Below, piece after piece: positions 35,719-45,438 of a stretch of 64,000 nucleotides of DNA. The translations under genes were made by a program, and so were the position numbers. This stretch comes from Bacillota bacterium (GTDB lineage Bacteria > Bacillota > Clostridia > Christensenellales > JAEXRW01). Location of the stretch: the NCBI GenBank assembly GCA_023454175.1, contig JAEXRW010000014.1, positions 23,565 through 87,564 on the forward strand. The letters are read 5' to 3'. The notes beneath the pieces were generated by a model that made no database searches, was not told where the DNA came from, and saw nothing but the letters and a program-made list of their open reading frames with translations. Within the stretch, counting starts at the first letter, position 1. Each line of letters opens with the position of its first letter.

Positions 35719-36791
35719 AGCTATTTTTAGGTTTGATCACCCCACTGGCCGCATACGGCGTCATCACGCTATTACACATCATCATCCCAACGAAAAGAAT
35801 CAAGGGATATGTAAAAAATGAAATAACAGGCGAAGTAATGAATTACAGGACCAATGGAAAGTTTGTCCTTCTGACAAGTATTCTCATTTGGTTCCTGCTC
35901 GGGTATTTCAATATCGTTCCATACGTATGGCTGTACGAAACCCGGTGGTACGGCCTGATCGGCGCGGTCGTGATCGGACTGGCATATTCTCTTTACATCG
36001 TTCTCAAACATCCGTCTACCGGCAGATCTTTCCTGGCTGATTTTTGGTATGGCAGAGTTAAGGATGCGCAGCTCAAAGACGGCCTGATCGATGCAAAGAT
36101 GTGGTTTTATTTAATCGGCGCCGTCATGCTTCAATTGAACGTGCTTTCGTTTGCGGCGTACCATATCATAAATGTACAAAACATCAACTATGGCTTTCTT
36201 CTCGGATGCGCGATGCTGACGTGGTTTTGCTTTGATTATCTGATATTTGAAAAGATCCATTTGTGGACTTATGATTTCATAGCTGAACGCGTCGGATTCA
36301 AATTGGGATTTGGCTGTCTTGCATTCTATCCATATTTCTATGCTGTCGCACTTTGGTTTACCGCTGACCTGCCCAATCCCGGCCATCCCTTATGGCTCAC
36401 GATCCTCTTCGGCGCACTCTTCCTTTGCGGCTGGGTGTTTACACGCGGCGCAAATATGCAGAAATATTTCTTCAAAATCACGCCAGGCAGAAGATTCCTC
36501 TGGATAAAACCTGAAGTACTGAGCGACGGCAAACTAAACCTGCTGGCCAACGGCTTCTGGGGCGCAAGCCGCCACATCAATTATCTGGGAGAAATCATAC
36601 AGGCTGTAGCAGTAGCCCTGGCTTCCGGCTACCTGGGGATCTGGATGGTGTGGCTGTACCCGGCTTACTATATCGGCCTCATGTTCAGCCGCCAGGCCGA
36701 CGACGACAAAGTATGCAAGGCAAAGTACGGGGAGCTTTGGGATGAATACACCAAGAAGGTGAAATATAAGATCATTCCTTTTATATATTGA
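35715..36791 (+). CDS. ERG4/ERG24-family membrane reductase (sterol reductase-like)
   Basis: 358 residues with about eight or nine membrane helices. The C-terminal half carries the family signatures: FTRGANMQKYFFK, LLANGFWGASRHINYLGE (the NADPH-binding LLxxGxWGxxRHxNYxG block), and RQADDDKVCKAKYGELWDEYTKKV leading to the terminal YKIIPFIY. These are the conserved motifs of sterol C14/C7/C24(28) reductases and lamin-B-receptor-type proteins. Bacterial members are rare. No sterol synthesis genes are visible nearby, so it may reduce a dietary or host sterol, a bile-acid-like steroid or another polycyclic lipid. Cotranslated with the preceding dehydrogenase. Confidence 0.88.
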   Translation: MKLFLGLITPLAAYGVITLLHIIIPTKRIKGYVKNEITGEVMNYRTNGKFVLLTSILIWFLLGYFNIVPYVWLYETRWYGLIGAVVIGLAYSLYIVLKHPSTGRSFLADFWYGRVKDAQLKDGLIDAKMWFYLIGAVMLQLNVLSFAAYHIINVQNINYGFLLGCAMLTWFCFDYLIFEKIHLWTYDFIAERVGFKLGFGCLAFYPYFYAVALWFTADLPNPGHPLWLTILFGALFLCGWVFTRGANMQKYFFKITPGRRFLWIKPEVLSDGKLNLLANGFWGASRHINYLGEIIQAVAVALASGYLGIWMVWLYPAYYIGLMFSRQADDDKVCKAKYGELWDEYTKKVKYKIIPFIY

Positions 36792-36875
36792 GCTAACCAT
36801 TGAAATAATGCTTGTTTTGAGTAAACGTTCCATCCATCCTCGTCATAGCAGACACAAACGCACAACTTCCGTGCT

Positions 36876-36904
36876 TAAAAGCTCCCTGCAACAGGGAGCT
36901 TTTA
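36876..36904 (+). terminator. Rho-independent terminator after the sterol-reductase-like gene
   Basis: A perfect 13-bp stem (TAAAAGCTCCCTG with CAGGGAGCTTTTA) with a 3-base loop. The symmetric A and T runs allow termination from either side. Confidence 0.85.
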
Positions 36905-37556
36905 ATATACAGGCAGAATAAGAGTTGTGTGGGATCACAATCATATGTGATATGGCGAAGGTTCAATATGATCTTATCTGTCCGCGATGGCAGAACCGGA
37001 TCTCCATCATATTACGTTCACAAACCATTACCAGCCGGATACATTTCAAATCAGCGAGCAATAATGACAATAACGGCTCTTTTTCATACGTATAATACTA
37101 CCTGCTAACGGTATCGGACCAAGGCATGATGCAAGTACTGCCGCTCCTATCTTACCCGTGAAAGATTCCCCCCATGGCAATCAAGGTGTTCTTATGATGG
37201 CAGGGTCCGGGCCCGTTGCCGCCCAGTTCAAACCTACGGAAAACCCCTGATCTGCCAATCGTCCGGAGCGAAGATACACCGGTGTCCTATCTATACTCAT
37301 GAACCAATTGATATAAGCTGAATTCATGGAATATTCATACCGGTTTTCTAAAAGAAAAATCGAATAATAACAAATCATTAAATGACGAATGTGGGAGGGT
37401 CAAGCATGAATGAAAGAGAAGGGAACAACCGATTTATCTCAGGAACATAATCACTTGATCCGGAGACAAAGATATATTTCGGTGACGCTAATATTGCATA
37501 GGACAGCCGTAATTTCCTAAAGACAAATGAAAATATGGAAGCATATGGGAATGCAT
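36905..37556. other. Intergenic stretch without a supported gene
   Basis: About 650 bp between the terminator and the promoter of the cyclic-di-GMP protein. Short frames here (for example minus strand 37181-37566) lack RBS and resemblance. No clear repeat or RNA structure was recognised. Confidence 0.5.
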
Positions 37557-37585
37557 TTGACATCACGAATAATATCGAATAATGT
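37557..37585 (+). promoter_or_regulatory. Promoter of the PAS/GAF/GGDEF/HD-GYP gene
   Basis: -35 TTGACA (37557-37562), 17-bp spacer, -10 TAATGT (37580-37585), 53 bp upstream of the start codon. Confidence 0.6.
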
Positions 37586-37638
37586 CATAATGTAGATATC
37601 AGACCGGATCAAGCAAGACATATGACATGGGGTGACCT

Positions 37639-40600
37639 ATGATGAAAGAAGAATTTTATAAATACGTACTGGATGAATCGCCATCTGCATACGCGTTTCA
37701 CAGAATCATTCTGGACGAAGCGGGGAAACCCTGTGATTATGAATTTTTGGAGGTCAACCAAGCTTTTGAACATATGACGGGCATGAAAGCCACCGATATC
37801 ATCGGCAGGCGTATCACCGAGGTATTGCCCAATATCGGAACGACTGAGTACGATTGGATCAGGACTTACGGGGAAGTAGCCCTGACAGGCCGGGCCGTGG
37901 AATTTGACCAACACTCGGAAGGACTGGACCGCTGGTACCGGATCAAAGCCTATTCACCGGAGAAATACTATTTCATCACCTCCTTCGTGGATAAATCCTC
38001 TGAAGCTGAACAGGAGGCCGCGCTTCGAAACTTCTTTGACGTCAGCCTGGATATGCTCTGCATAGCTGACATGAAGGGATACATCCTTCGGACCAACAGA
38101 GCCTGGGAAAGGATACTGGGCTACAAGGAAGAGGCTGTGACAGGGAAAGAGTACTTGTCATTTGTACATCCCGAAGATACCGAGAAAACAAAAAAAGCCA
38201 TGCAGGAGCTCGAATACCAAAAGGAAGTGATCCGGCATGTCAACCGGTTCCGGGACAGCATAGGGGACTACAGGTATATCGAATGGTGCGGACATGTGGA
38301 AGGCGAGATCGCATATGTGGCAGCAAGGGATATATCGGAAAAAATCCAAGAAGAGAAGAAGATAAAAAGCCTTCTCGATGAGACCGAAACGATATTCAAC
38401 GCCACGCAGGACGCCCTTTTTATGATGGGTATAAACGGGAAGGGGTTCCATTACATCAAGAACAACACTGCTTACCAGAAGCTTACAGGGATATCCTCCA
38501 TCAAAGGGAAAACGCCCAAGGAGCTATGGGGAGAAGCTATCTATGAAAGGGTCACTGAGAATTATATGCGGTGCATACAGCAGAATAAAGCGGTCACCTA
38601 TGAAGAAAATTTACCTCTGCCCAATGGCGACAGAACCATACTGACCATGCTGACCCCGGTACTGGAGAACGGGAAACCGGTATATATCGTAGGGTCGAGA
38701 AGAGATATCACGGAAGAGAAAAAAAGAGAGGAAGAACTGCGGCTGAACCTGGCCAGAAACGAGACTCTGGTCAAGGTGCTGCAGCATGAGTCCAATTCGG
38801 TACAGGAGTATCTTGATTTTGCGCTGGAACAGGCGCTGGAGCTTACAAAAAGCAAATACGGGTATATCTACTTTTATGATGAAGCAAAAAAGGAATTCAC
38901 CCTGAATACATGGTCTTCCGAGGTCATGAAAGACTGTTCCGTTCAAAAACAGGCCACAGTATACCAACTGGATCAAACAGGGATATGGGGCGAAGCTGTC
39001 AGACAACGCAAACCGGTCGTTATCAATGATTTTCAAGCGCCCAATCCCCTCAAAAAAGGATATCCAAAGGGCCATATCGATTTCACCCGGTTTATGACAA
39101 TACCAGTGATCCACCGTAAGGCAATCGTGGCAGTGGTGGGCGTGGCAGACAAGGATTGCGATTATAACGAAATAGACGTCCTGCAACTCACGATCCTGAT
39201 GAACAATGTATGGAAAGAAGTCAACCGGAAGAAAAGCGAAGCCATGCTGTTTGAGGAAAAGGAAAGGCTGCGCATCACGCTTTTATCCGTAGGCGACGGG
39301 GTCATCGCCACAGATGCCGACGGCAAAATTCGATTAATGAACGAAGTGGCGGAAAAACTGACAGGATGGCCGTTCAAAGAAGCGGAAAACGTGGCGTTTC
39401 CACACGTATTCAATATCATCAATGAATACACCCGGGTGAAATGCGAGGACCCGATCCAAAAGGTGCTTGATTCGGGAAAGGTCATAGGCCTGGCCAACCA
39501 TACGATCCTCATCGCAAAGGACGGATCGGAGCGGCCTATCGCAGACAGCGCCGCCCCAATCCAGCAAGAGGATGGGGAGACTAAAGGGGTGATACTGGTT
39601 TTCAGGGATGTAACCACCCAGCGGCAAAGACAGGCGGTGATAGAGCATTTAAGTTTTCATGACCAGCTCACAGACCTCTTCAACCGGAGATTTTTTGACG
39701 AGGAACTGCACAGGCTGGATACAGAAAGGAACCTGCCCCTGGCCCTGGTGATGGCGGACGTCAACGGCTTGAAGCTTACGAACGATGCTTTTGGACATGC
39801 GATGGGCGACCAATTGCTGATAAAGGCAGCCGAGACCATCCAGGCGTGCTGCAGGAAAGACGATATCATCGCACGGCTGGGCGGGGATGAATTCGTCATC
39901 CTGCTGCCCAAGACCAGTGAAAAAAAGGCAGAAGTAATCGCACAGCGCATCATGCTCCAGTGCGCAAACATAAGAGTCGACGCCGTATCGCTTTCGATAT
40001 CCTGCGGCTGGGCGGTAAAGCATTCGACAAGTGAAAGCATACACGAAGTACTCAAAAAATCAGAAGACAGGATGTACCAAAGAAAGCTTTTTGAAGGGCC
40101 AAGCATCCGAAGCCAAGTCATCGATGCAGTCGTTAAAGCATTATATGAAGTGAACCGCAGAGAAAAGAAGCATTCAGAAAGAGTGAGCATGATATGTGAA
40201 AAATTTGCCATCGCACTCGGATGTACTGAGAGAGAGAGGCAGGAACTCAGAACAGCCGGATTGCTGCACGATATCGGCAAGGTAGCCATCGACATTTCGG
40301 TTATCGACAAGCCGGGTCCCCTGACGGAGAGTGAATGGATAGAGATCAGGCGCCATCCCGAGATCGGCTACAGGATACTCACCTCTGTAAACGACATGTC
40401 AGAAATCGCACAGAGCATCCTGGCCCACCACGAACGCTGGGATGGGACCGGCTACCCCAGGGGCATAGGCGGTGAGGATATCCCGCTGCATGCACGCATC
40501 CTGGCCATCGCCGATGCATATGACGCCATGACCTGCGAACGGCCATACAGGGAACCCATGAGCCTGGGCCAGGTGGAAAACGAGATGATCATCCATAGCG

Positions 40601-40680
40601 GCACGCAATTTGATACAAACCTCGTCCAACTATTTTTAAAAGCTGTCGCGCCGGTGCTTCGCAATGCTTCAGGGACTTAA
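37639..40680 (+). CDS. Multi-sensor cyclic-di-GMP protein (PAS-PAS-PAS-GAF-PAS-GGDEF-HD-GYP)
   Basis: 1013 residues, no membrane helix. Three PAS domains (about 8-115, 128-235, 250-365), a GAF domain (about 385-530, ending VADKDCDYNEIDVLQL), a fourth PAS (about 545-660), a GGDEF domain with intact RLGGDEFVILLP near residue 750, and an HD-GYP domain with HDIGK near 876 and HHERWDGTGYP further on. Both catalytic motifs look intact, so it could make and break cyclic-di-GMP. The GYP part is also seen in many Clostridia proteins of this design. It precedes TetR and kinase/Spo0A-like genes on the same strand, perhaps sharing control of motility-sporulation choice. Start ATG-ATG; GGGGTGACC upstream. 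Confidence 0.92.
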   Translation: MMKEEFYKYVLDESPSAYAFHRIILDEAGKPCDYEFLEVNQAFEHMTGMKATDIIGRRITEVLPNIGTTEYDWIRTYGEVALTGRAVEFDQHSEGLDRWYRIKAYSPEKYYFITSFVDKSSEAEQEAALRNFFDVSLDMLCIADMKGYILRTNRAWERILGYKEEAVTGKEYLSFVHPEDTEKTKKAMQELEYQKEVIRHVNRFRDSIGDYRYIEWCGHVEGEIAYVAARDISEKIQEEKKIKSLLDETETIFNATQDALFMMGINGKGFHYIKNNTAYQKLTGISSIKGKTPKELWGEAIYERVTENYMRCIQQNKAVTYEENLPLPNGDRTILTMLTPVLENGKPVYIVGSRRDITEEKKREEELRLNLARNETLVKVLQHESNSVQEYLDFALEQALELTKSKYGYIYFYDEAKKEFTLNTWSSEVMKDCSVQKQATVYQLDQTGIWGEAVRQRKPVVINDFQAPNPLKKGYPKGHIDFTRFMTIPVIHRKAIVAVVGVADKDCDYNEIDVLQLTILMNNVWKEVNRKKSEAMLFEEKERLRITLLSVGDGVIATDADGKIRLMNEVAEKLTGWPFKEAENVAFPHVFNIINEYTRVKCEDPIQKVLDSGKVIGLANHTILIAKDGSERPIADSAAPIQQEDGETKGVILVFRDVTTQRQRQAVIEHLSFHDQLTDLFNRRFFDEELHRLDTERNLPLALVMADVNGLKLTNDAFGHAMGDQLLIKAAETIQACCRKDDIIARLGGDEFVILLPKTSEKKAEVIAQRIMLQCANIRVDAVSLSISCGWAVKHSTSESIHEVLKKSEDRMYQRKLFEGPSIRSQVIDAVVKALYEVNRREKKHSERVSMICEKFAIALGCTERERQELRTAGLLHDIGKVAIDISVIDKPGPLTESEWIEIRRHPEIGYRILTSVNDMSEIAQSILAHHERWDGTGYPRGIGGEDIPLHARILAIADAYDAMTCERPYREPMSLGQVENEMIIHSGTQFDTNLVQLFLKAVAPVLRNASGT

Positions 40681-40704
40681 TCCATTATTGCAGGGTGGTT
40701 TACC

Positions 40705-41286
40705 ATGACGACGAATCCTGACCAGATCAAAAAAGCAGCTTTGAGGCTATTTGCCAATAAAGGATATGAAGCTACTTCCATCTATGATATCACAAACGCT
40801 GTAGGCATATCGAAGCCGGGGTTTTACTATCATTTCGTATCCAAAGAAGAGCTGTTTCTGAACATATTGAAAGAAATAGCCGACCAATTGACCGATCAAA
40901 TCAATAGAAGCCTGAACGACAGCCAACCTGGCAATACCCATGACATATTGATGACGGTATTTACCGCTGCAATCAAATATTTTGAAAACAAGTCGAAATT
41001 ATTATTTTGGAACCGGGCAACCATCATGGCAGTGAGTGAAACGGACCTGAAAAAGCCGGAAAAACTGAATAACCTGATCTACGACCATGAACAGAAGTTC
41101 AGAGAATTATTGATCAATGCCATTGAGAAATCCACTGATGGTAAAACCGAAAACATAAAGACCGTATGGCTTTTTGATCAATATATCCGCATGTATCTCT
41201 ACGGGATGCTGACGGAAGGCAAAAGACCGGACCTCCTACAGGCACACATGGATTGGGAACGGTTCTGGAAGACAGCAAGCGACTAA
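40705..41286 (+). CDS. TetR-family transcriptional regulator
   Basis: 193 residues. N-terminal helix-turn-helix of TetR type (about 7-53): IKKAALRLFANKGYEATSI, then ITNAVGISKPGFYYHFVSKE. The C-terminal ligand/dimer domain is helical and ends with WERFWKTASD. It lies 24 bp after the cyclic-di-GMP gene and 72 bp before the histidine kinase, on the same strand. Targets cannot be read; autoregulation or control of its neighbours is possible. Confidence 0.88.
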   Translation: MTTNPDQIKKAALRLFANKGYEATSIYDITNAVGISKPGFYYHFVSKEELFLNILKEIADQLTDQINRSLNDSQPGNTHDILMTVFTAAIKYFENKSKLLFWNRATIMAVSETDLKKPEKLNNLIYDHEQKFRELLINAIEKSTDGKTENIKTVWLFDQYIRMYLYGMLTEGKRPDLLQAHMDWERFWKTASD

Positions 41287-41358
41287 TACAGGCAGAAGAA
41301 GGAATTAAGTCGAGTTATGTCGTATATTGTATGTTAACCGTGCATAACAATCCATCGG

Positions 41359-44300
41359 TTGAGTGGAGATGTACAAACTTTGCAAATATTGAAAAGAACA
41401 AGCTATACCGTTGCTGTCATCTCTCTTCTGGCGGTCATCATACTTTTGCTCTTTGATATAAAAGATCCTTACGAACCCGACCTCCTGCTACCCATACTGA
41501 ACAATATATTCCTGGGTGTACTTCCTGTCTGCATGGCTTCCATTTCTTTTGTCGTCTATACAAGAACAAACCTGCTCAATCTCTTTTTATTTGGCTGCGG
41601 CATGCTGGTATTCGGACTGGGCTCAACAGTCGCGGGATGGGTGAGAGGCCTTCCGGACGGTGCAAACATGACGGTAACGATCCACAACACCAGCGCGCTG
41701 ATAGCATCCGTACTCCATTTGGCAGGCACTTTCAAACGGGAGCAAAGAGGACAACATCATAAGAAAACGCACGTCATCATCATCTTATCATCCGTATGCG
41801 GTATTTTTGCCGTACTGGCCCTGCTGTTATTACTGACAAACTTCCACCTGCTACCACCCTTTTATATACAGGAGACGCCAAGCATTCTTCGGCAGATCGT
41901 GCTGGGGACTTCCATCCTACTGTTTTTTGCATCCTCCATTTTTATGATCAGTTACCACAGGCGGCAGCGCAACGACTACTATTTCTGGTATTCGGCGACT
42001 CTGATGCTTATTTCAATTGGCTTGTTTGCGGTCAGCGTCCAGCAGTCGGTAGGCAGCCCGATCGGCTGGATCGGCAGGTTTGACCAGTACCTGGGTGGGA
42101 TCAGCAGCTTTATTGCAGTATACACACTCATAAAGGCCACCAAGCTGAAAACGCTACAGCTTCAAAACTTCGTGAAAGATTTTTTCTCGGACGCAGAATA
42201 TTCGTACAAGGAACTAGTAGAATCATCCAACGATGCGATCGTTACCATTGACGGAGAATCGAGAATCTGTCTAGCCAATACTGCAGCGCTCAACCTGTTT
42301 GAACTCCATGAGACTGAAGCCATGGGCAGCCCGTTTTTTGAGTTCATCCACCAGGAGGAGGACAGGAAACTATTACAAAGCGATATGGAGACCTTTATCC
42401 GGACAAAAAAAAGCAACTTATCCAGGAAAATCATCGATGTGGAAGCCATCAGCCGGGGCGGCAGGGTATTCCCCATCAGCATGACCGTATCCACCCGCCA
42501 ACTGCAACACGATTTTGCCTGTACGTATATCGTTCGCGATATCTCCATGTGGAAGCAAGCGGAAAAACAAAGGATAGAAATGACCGGAGAACTCCGGCAG
42601 CAGCTGGAGTTTGAAAGAATGGTCAAAACGCTGGCGCAAGGATTCATCAATACTCCAATTGAGACGATCGATCAAAACATCAATCATACCCTGAAAATCA
42701 TCGGTGAATACTGCGCTGCAGACAGAATCACCATATACCTCTACAATTGGGAGGAAGAAACGATCCAACTGCACTATGAGTGGGTAAAGGAGAAAAAATA
42801 CTGCATCGATGAGCGATACAAAGTCATACCTTTCACCCAGATGTCACCGCGGATCTTCGAGAAACACAAATCAGGAAAATATGATACCGCAAGCGTTGAC
42901 AATAACGATTCGACGAACCAATATTTTATGACGGATATCAATAAAACGGGAGCCCTTGTGACGACTTCGATACCACTGACTGTGGACGATAAAGTTTTGG
43001 GCACCTGCATCTTAAGCAAGATGGGCGACAAGCAGGAATGGGATGAGCTGATCCTTTCATCCATCATCATATTTTGCGAGATGCTGGCCAATGTATTGCA
43101 GCGAATCAATTACGAAAAGGCGCTCATCCAAAGCAATGAAAGAAACAAGCTCCTTCTGGACGCGACCAATGACGCTTTCCTGATGCTGGATAAAGCGGGG
43201 GATATCCTGAATATCAATATGAGCTTCGCAAAACGCTACGGCAGAACCCCGCAGGAAATGATCGGAACCAACTGGATGGAATATATGCCGGAAGAGAAAT
43301 ACGGGAGCCTTTACAAGCAGAGAATGCGCCATTTCATAAATGTATTTAAAACCGGGGAACCAGAAATATTTGAAGATTCGCGGGACGGCATGACTTTCTA
43401 CAACCGGTTTTACCCTGTCTTCATAAATGGTGCAATCATTTCAGTTGCATTGTTTTCGACGGATATCACTGACAGGATAAAAGCAATAGACGAAGCCAGG
43501 ACAGCAGCCGAATACCAGGCCAGGCTGAAGGTGCAAACCGAGTTTTTCACCAATTTGTCGCACGAGTTCAAGACCCCCCTTTCCATCATCCTCGTGCAAC
43601 TGGAACTGATGAAGCTATACCGCTCTGATGAAGAGAAAATGGACAGATATTTACAGGCAGCAACACAAAATGCATACCGGATCACAAGGCTGGTGCGGAA
43701 CCTGATCGATATCACAAAACTGGATGAGGGCTATCTGCCTGCAGAACTGCGCTTAATGGACATCGTGCCAATATTGAGAAATATAACGGAATCGGTAAAT
43801 GATTTTGCTTTAATGAAGTCGATCGATCTGAAATTCAAAACCAGATTGCTTGGATACTACATGGCTGTAGATAAAGACAAAATCGAGAGAATCATGCTGA
43901 ACCTTTTATCCAATGCCGTGAAGCATACCGAGAAAGGCGGTACAATCACTGTAACGGTCAAGGGGAAAGAGAACAGCATCATCATAATCGTTTCCGATAC
44001 GGGAGAGGGCATACCGAAAGAAAAGCAAGGGGTCATATTTGAGCGGTTTGCGCATGCTGATACATCCCTGACCAGAAGAAATGAGGGCTCAGGCCTAGGC
44101 CTGTACCTCACAAAATCACTGGTGGAATTACTCAAAGGTGAAATCCGGGCAGAGAGCGTACCCGGAAAGGGAAGCACTTTTATTGTAGAACTGCCTATGC
44201 AGGAAATCGAAGACAGCCAAAGCAAGACCATACAAATAGAAGGATATGATTTTCAAAAGCGGGTGGAGATGGAGTTCTCGGACATCTACTTCCATGCGGC

Positions 44301-44361
44301 GGACAACCCGGATTTGAAACGAAATATAAAAGAACAAGATGACAAAGAAAAAAATTCTTAA
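41359..44361 (+). CDS. 7TM sensor histidine kinase (N7TM-PAS-GAF-PAS-HisKA-HATPase), probable Spo0A-like kinase
   Basis: About 1000 residues. The first 225 form roughly seven membrane helices in the style of the His_kinase_N7TM domain, followed by PAS (about 280-395), GAF (about 420-580), PAS (about 590-705), HisKA with FFTNLSHEFKTPLSIIL, and HATPase with MLNLLSNAVKHTEKGG (N), VSDTGEGIP (G1) and GSGLGLYLTKSLVELL (G2). No receiver domain. The start is uncertain: TTG at 41359, or TTG at 41380; there is no in-frame ATG before the membrane domain. It is followed by the Spo0A-like regulator 76 bp downstream, the likely partner, since Clostridia phosphorylate Spo0A directly. Confidence 0.88.
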   Translation: MSGDVQTLQILKRTSYTVAVISLLAVIILLLFDIKDPYEPDLLLPILNNIFLGVLPVCMASISFVVYTRTNLLNLFLFGCGMLVFGLGSTVAGWVRGLPDGANMTVTIHNTSALIASVLHLAGTFKREQRGQHHKKTHVIIILSSVCGIFAVLALLLLLTNFHLLPPFYIQETPSILRQIVLGTSILLFFASSIFMISYHRRQRNDYYFWYSATLMLISIGLFAVSVQQSVGSPIGWIGRFDQYLGGISSFIAVYTLIKATKLKTLQLQNFVKDFFSDAEYSYKELVESSNDAIVTIDGESRICLANTAALNLFELHETEAMGSPFFEFIHQEEDRKLLQSDMETFIRTKKSNLSRKIIDVEAISRGGRVFPISMTVSTRQLQHDFACTYIVRDISMWKQAEKQRIEMTGELRQQLEFERMVKTLAQGFINTPIETIDQNINHTLKIIGEYCAADRITIYLYNWEEETIQLHYEWVKEKKYCIDERYKVIPFTQMSPRIFEKHKSGKYDTASVDNNDSTNQYFMTDINKTGALVTTSIPLTVDDKVLGTCILSKMGDKQEWDELILSSIIIFCEMLANVLQRINYEKALIQSNERNKLLLDATNDAFLMLDKAGDILNINMSFAKRYGRTPQEMIGTNWMEYMPEEKYGSLYKQRMRHFINVFKTGEPEIFEDSRDGMTFYNRFYPVFINGAIISVALFSTDITDRIKAIDEARTAAEYQARLKVQTEFFTNLSHEFKTPLSIILVQLELMKLYRSDEEKMDRYLQAATQNAYRITRLVRNLIDITKLDEGYLPAELRLMDIVPILRNITESVNDFALMKSIDLKFKTRLLGYYMAVDKDKIERIMLNLLSNAVKHTEKGGTITVTVKGKENSIIIIVSDTGEGIPKEKQGVIFERFAHADTSLTRRNEGSGLGLYLTKSLVELLKGEIRAESVPGKGSTFIVELPMQEIEDSQSKTIQIEGYDFQKRVEMEFSDIYFHAADNPDLKRNIKEQDDKEKNS

Positions 44362-44437
44362 AAAATGGAAGCATTTCCAGCGTGTAATATGGTAGAATCA
44401 TGAGGAAAAAGCACCAAGGCAGAGGGAGTTAATTAAT

Positions 44438-45205
44438 TTGGAAAAGATAAGAGTGCTGATGGTGGATGATAATCTGCAGTTTCTGGAATCATTAAGCGAT
44501 TATTTTTCACAAAAGAGCGACATTGAAATATGCGGATTGGCAGAGGACGGTCTAAGCGCGATCACATTTCTCACAAACACAACTGTCGATCTGATCATCC
44601 TGGATATCATTATGCCGAACCTGGATGGGATGGCAGTGCTGGACTGGCTTTTGAAACGCGAGATCGACCCTGTCCCCGACGTCATCGTAACAACGGCTTT
44701 ACGCCAGGAGGATGTCATCCGTATGACCAATGAAAAAGGCGTAAAGTATTTCATGACCAAACCTATTTCAACGGAGCATCTTTACAACCGGATCCTGGAG
44801 ATCCGCAGATACAGAGAAACCCGAAGCCTGCAAAATGAAATCAAAGCCGAGACTGCAACGATGGACGAGGAGATAGCCCATATTTTCCTGGCTATCGGCA
44901 TTCCCGCACACATCAAAGGGTACCAGTTCCTGCGCGAAGGCGTGAAAATGGTAGCGGATAACAGGGAAATCATAGACATGATAACGCAGCAACTCTATCC
45001 CCAGGTAGCAAACCAATTCCACACGACCGCAAGCAAAGTCGAAAGCGCAATGCGGCATGCGATCGATATCTCCTGGACGCGGGGAAAACTGGCGAACATC
45101 AACAGGATCTTTGGCTGCGAGATCTATACCAAGAACGAAAAGCCCACCAATGGAGAATTTATCGCGCTGATCGCAGAAAAACTGCATCCCAGAAGCACAT
45201 TATAA
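44438..45205 (+). CDS. Spo0A-like sporulation response regulator
   Basis: 255 residues starting with TTG (GAGGGAG upstream). Receiver domain: acidic pair Asp10-Asp11, phosphoacceptor Asp56 in LIILDIIMPNLDG, Lys in FMTKPIS. The C-terminal domain (about 145-255) is plainly Spo0A_C: IGIPAHIKGYQFLREGV, LYPQVANQFHTTASKVESA, MRHAIDISWTRGK and KPTNGEFIALIAEKL match remembered B. subtilis Spo0A nearly throughout, including the recognition helix. The usual clostridial spo0A neighbour (spoIVB) is absent; instead a 7TM kinase gene precedes it. It may be the main Spo0A or a second copy with a dedicated kinase. It should bind 0A-box-like sites. Confidence 0.88.
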   Translation: MEKIRVLMVDDNLQFLESLSDYFSQKSDIEICGLAEDGLSAITFLTNTTVDLIILDIIMPNLDGMAVLDWLLKREIDPVPDVIVTTALRQEDVIRMTNEKGVKYFMTKPISTEHLYNRILEIRRYRETRSLQNEIKAETATMDEEIAHIFLAIGIPAHIKGYQFLREGVKMVADNREIIDMITQQLYPQVANQFHTTASKVESAMRHAIDISWTRGKLANINRIFGCEIYTKNEKPTNGEFIALIAEKLHPRSTL

Positions 45206-45394
45206 TCTCAAGCAACCAGTATCAGCATTGTTCAGTGAACGGATGACCGGGCTGTAACCGGATCTATTCATGCTTGCCGAAAATGGGATGGCACTGTCCA
45301 GCGATTCAACAATCGAAATACGGCGTACCGATGCGCAAAAAGCGACAACAGGTTAAGGGGCGTACAGACATTCCGCCTCTTCAACTGACAGAGG

Positions 45395-45417
45395 ATGGAC
45401 CCATGGGAAGGGTCCAT
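45395..45417 (+). terminator. Hairpin downstream of the Spo0A-like gene
   Basis: ATGGACCC pairs with GGGTCCAT around a 7-base loop and is followed by ATTTCTCATT, a weak T tract. It is a possible terminator 190 bp after the stop. The stretch 45206-45394 holds no supported gene. Confidence 0.45.
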
Positions 45418-45438
45418 ATTTCTCATTAAGGAAACAAA

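Noticed and set aside
36905..37556. Search for tRNA or riboswitch in the long gap
   Set aside because: No cloverleaf, T-loop sequence or known riboswitch core was recognised by eye.
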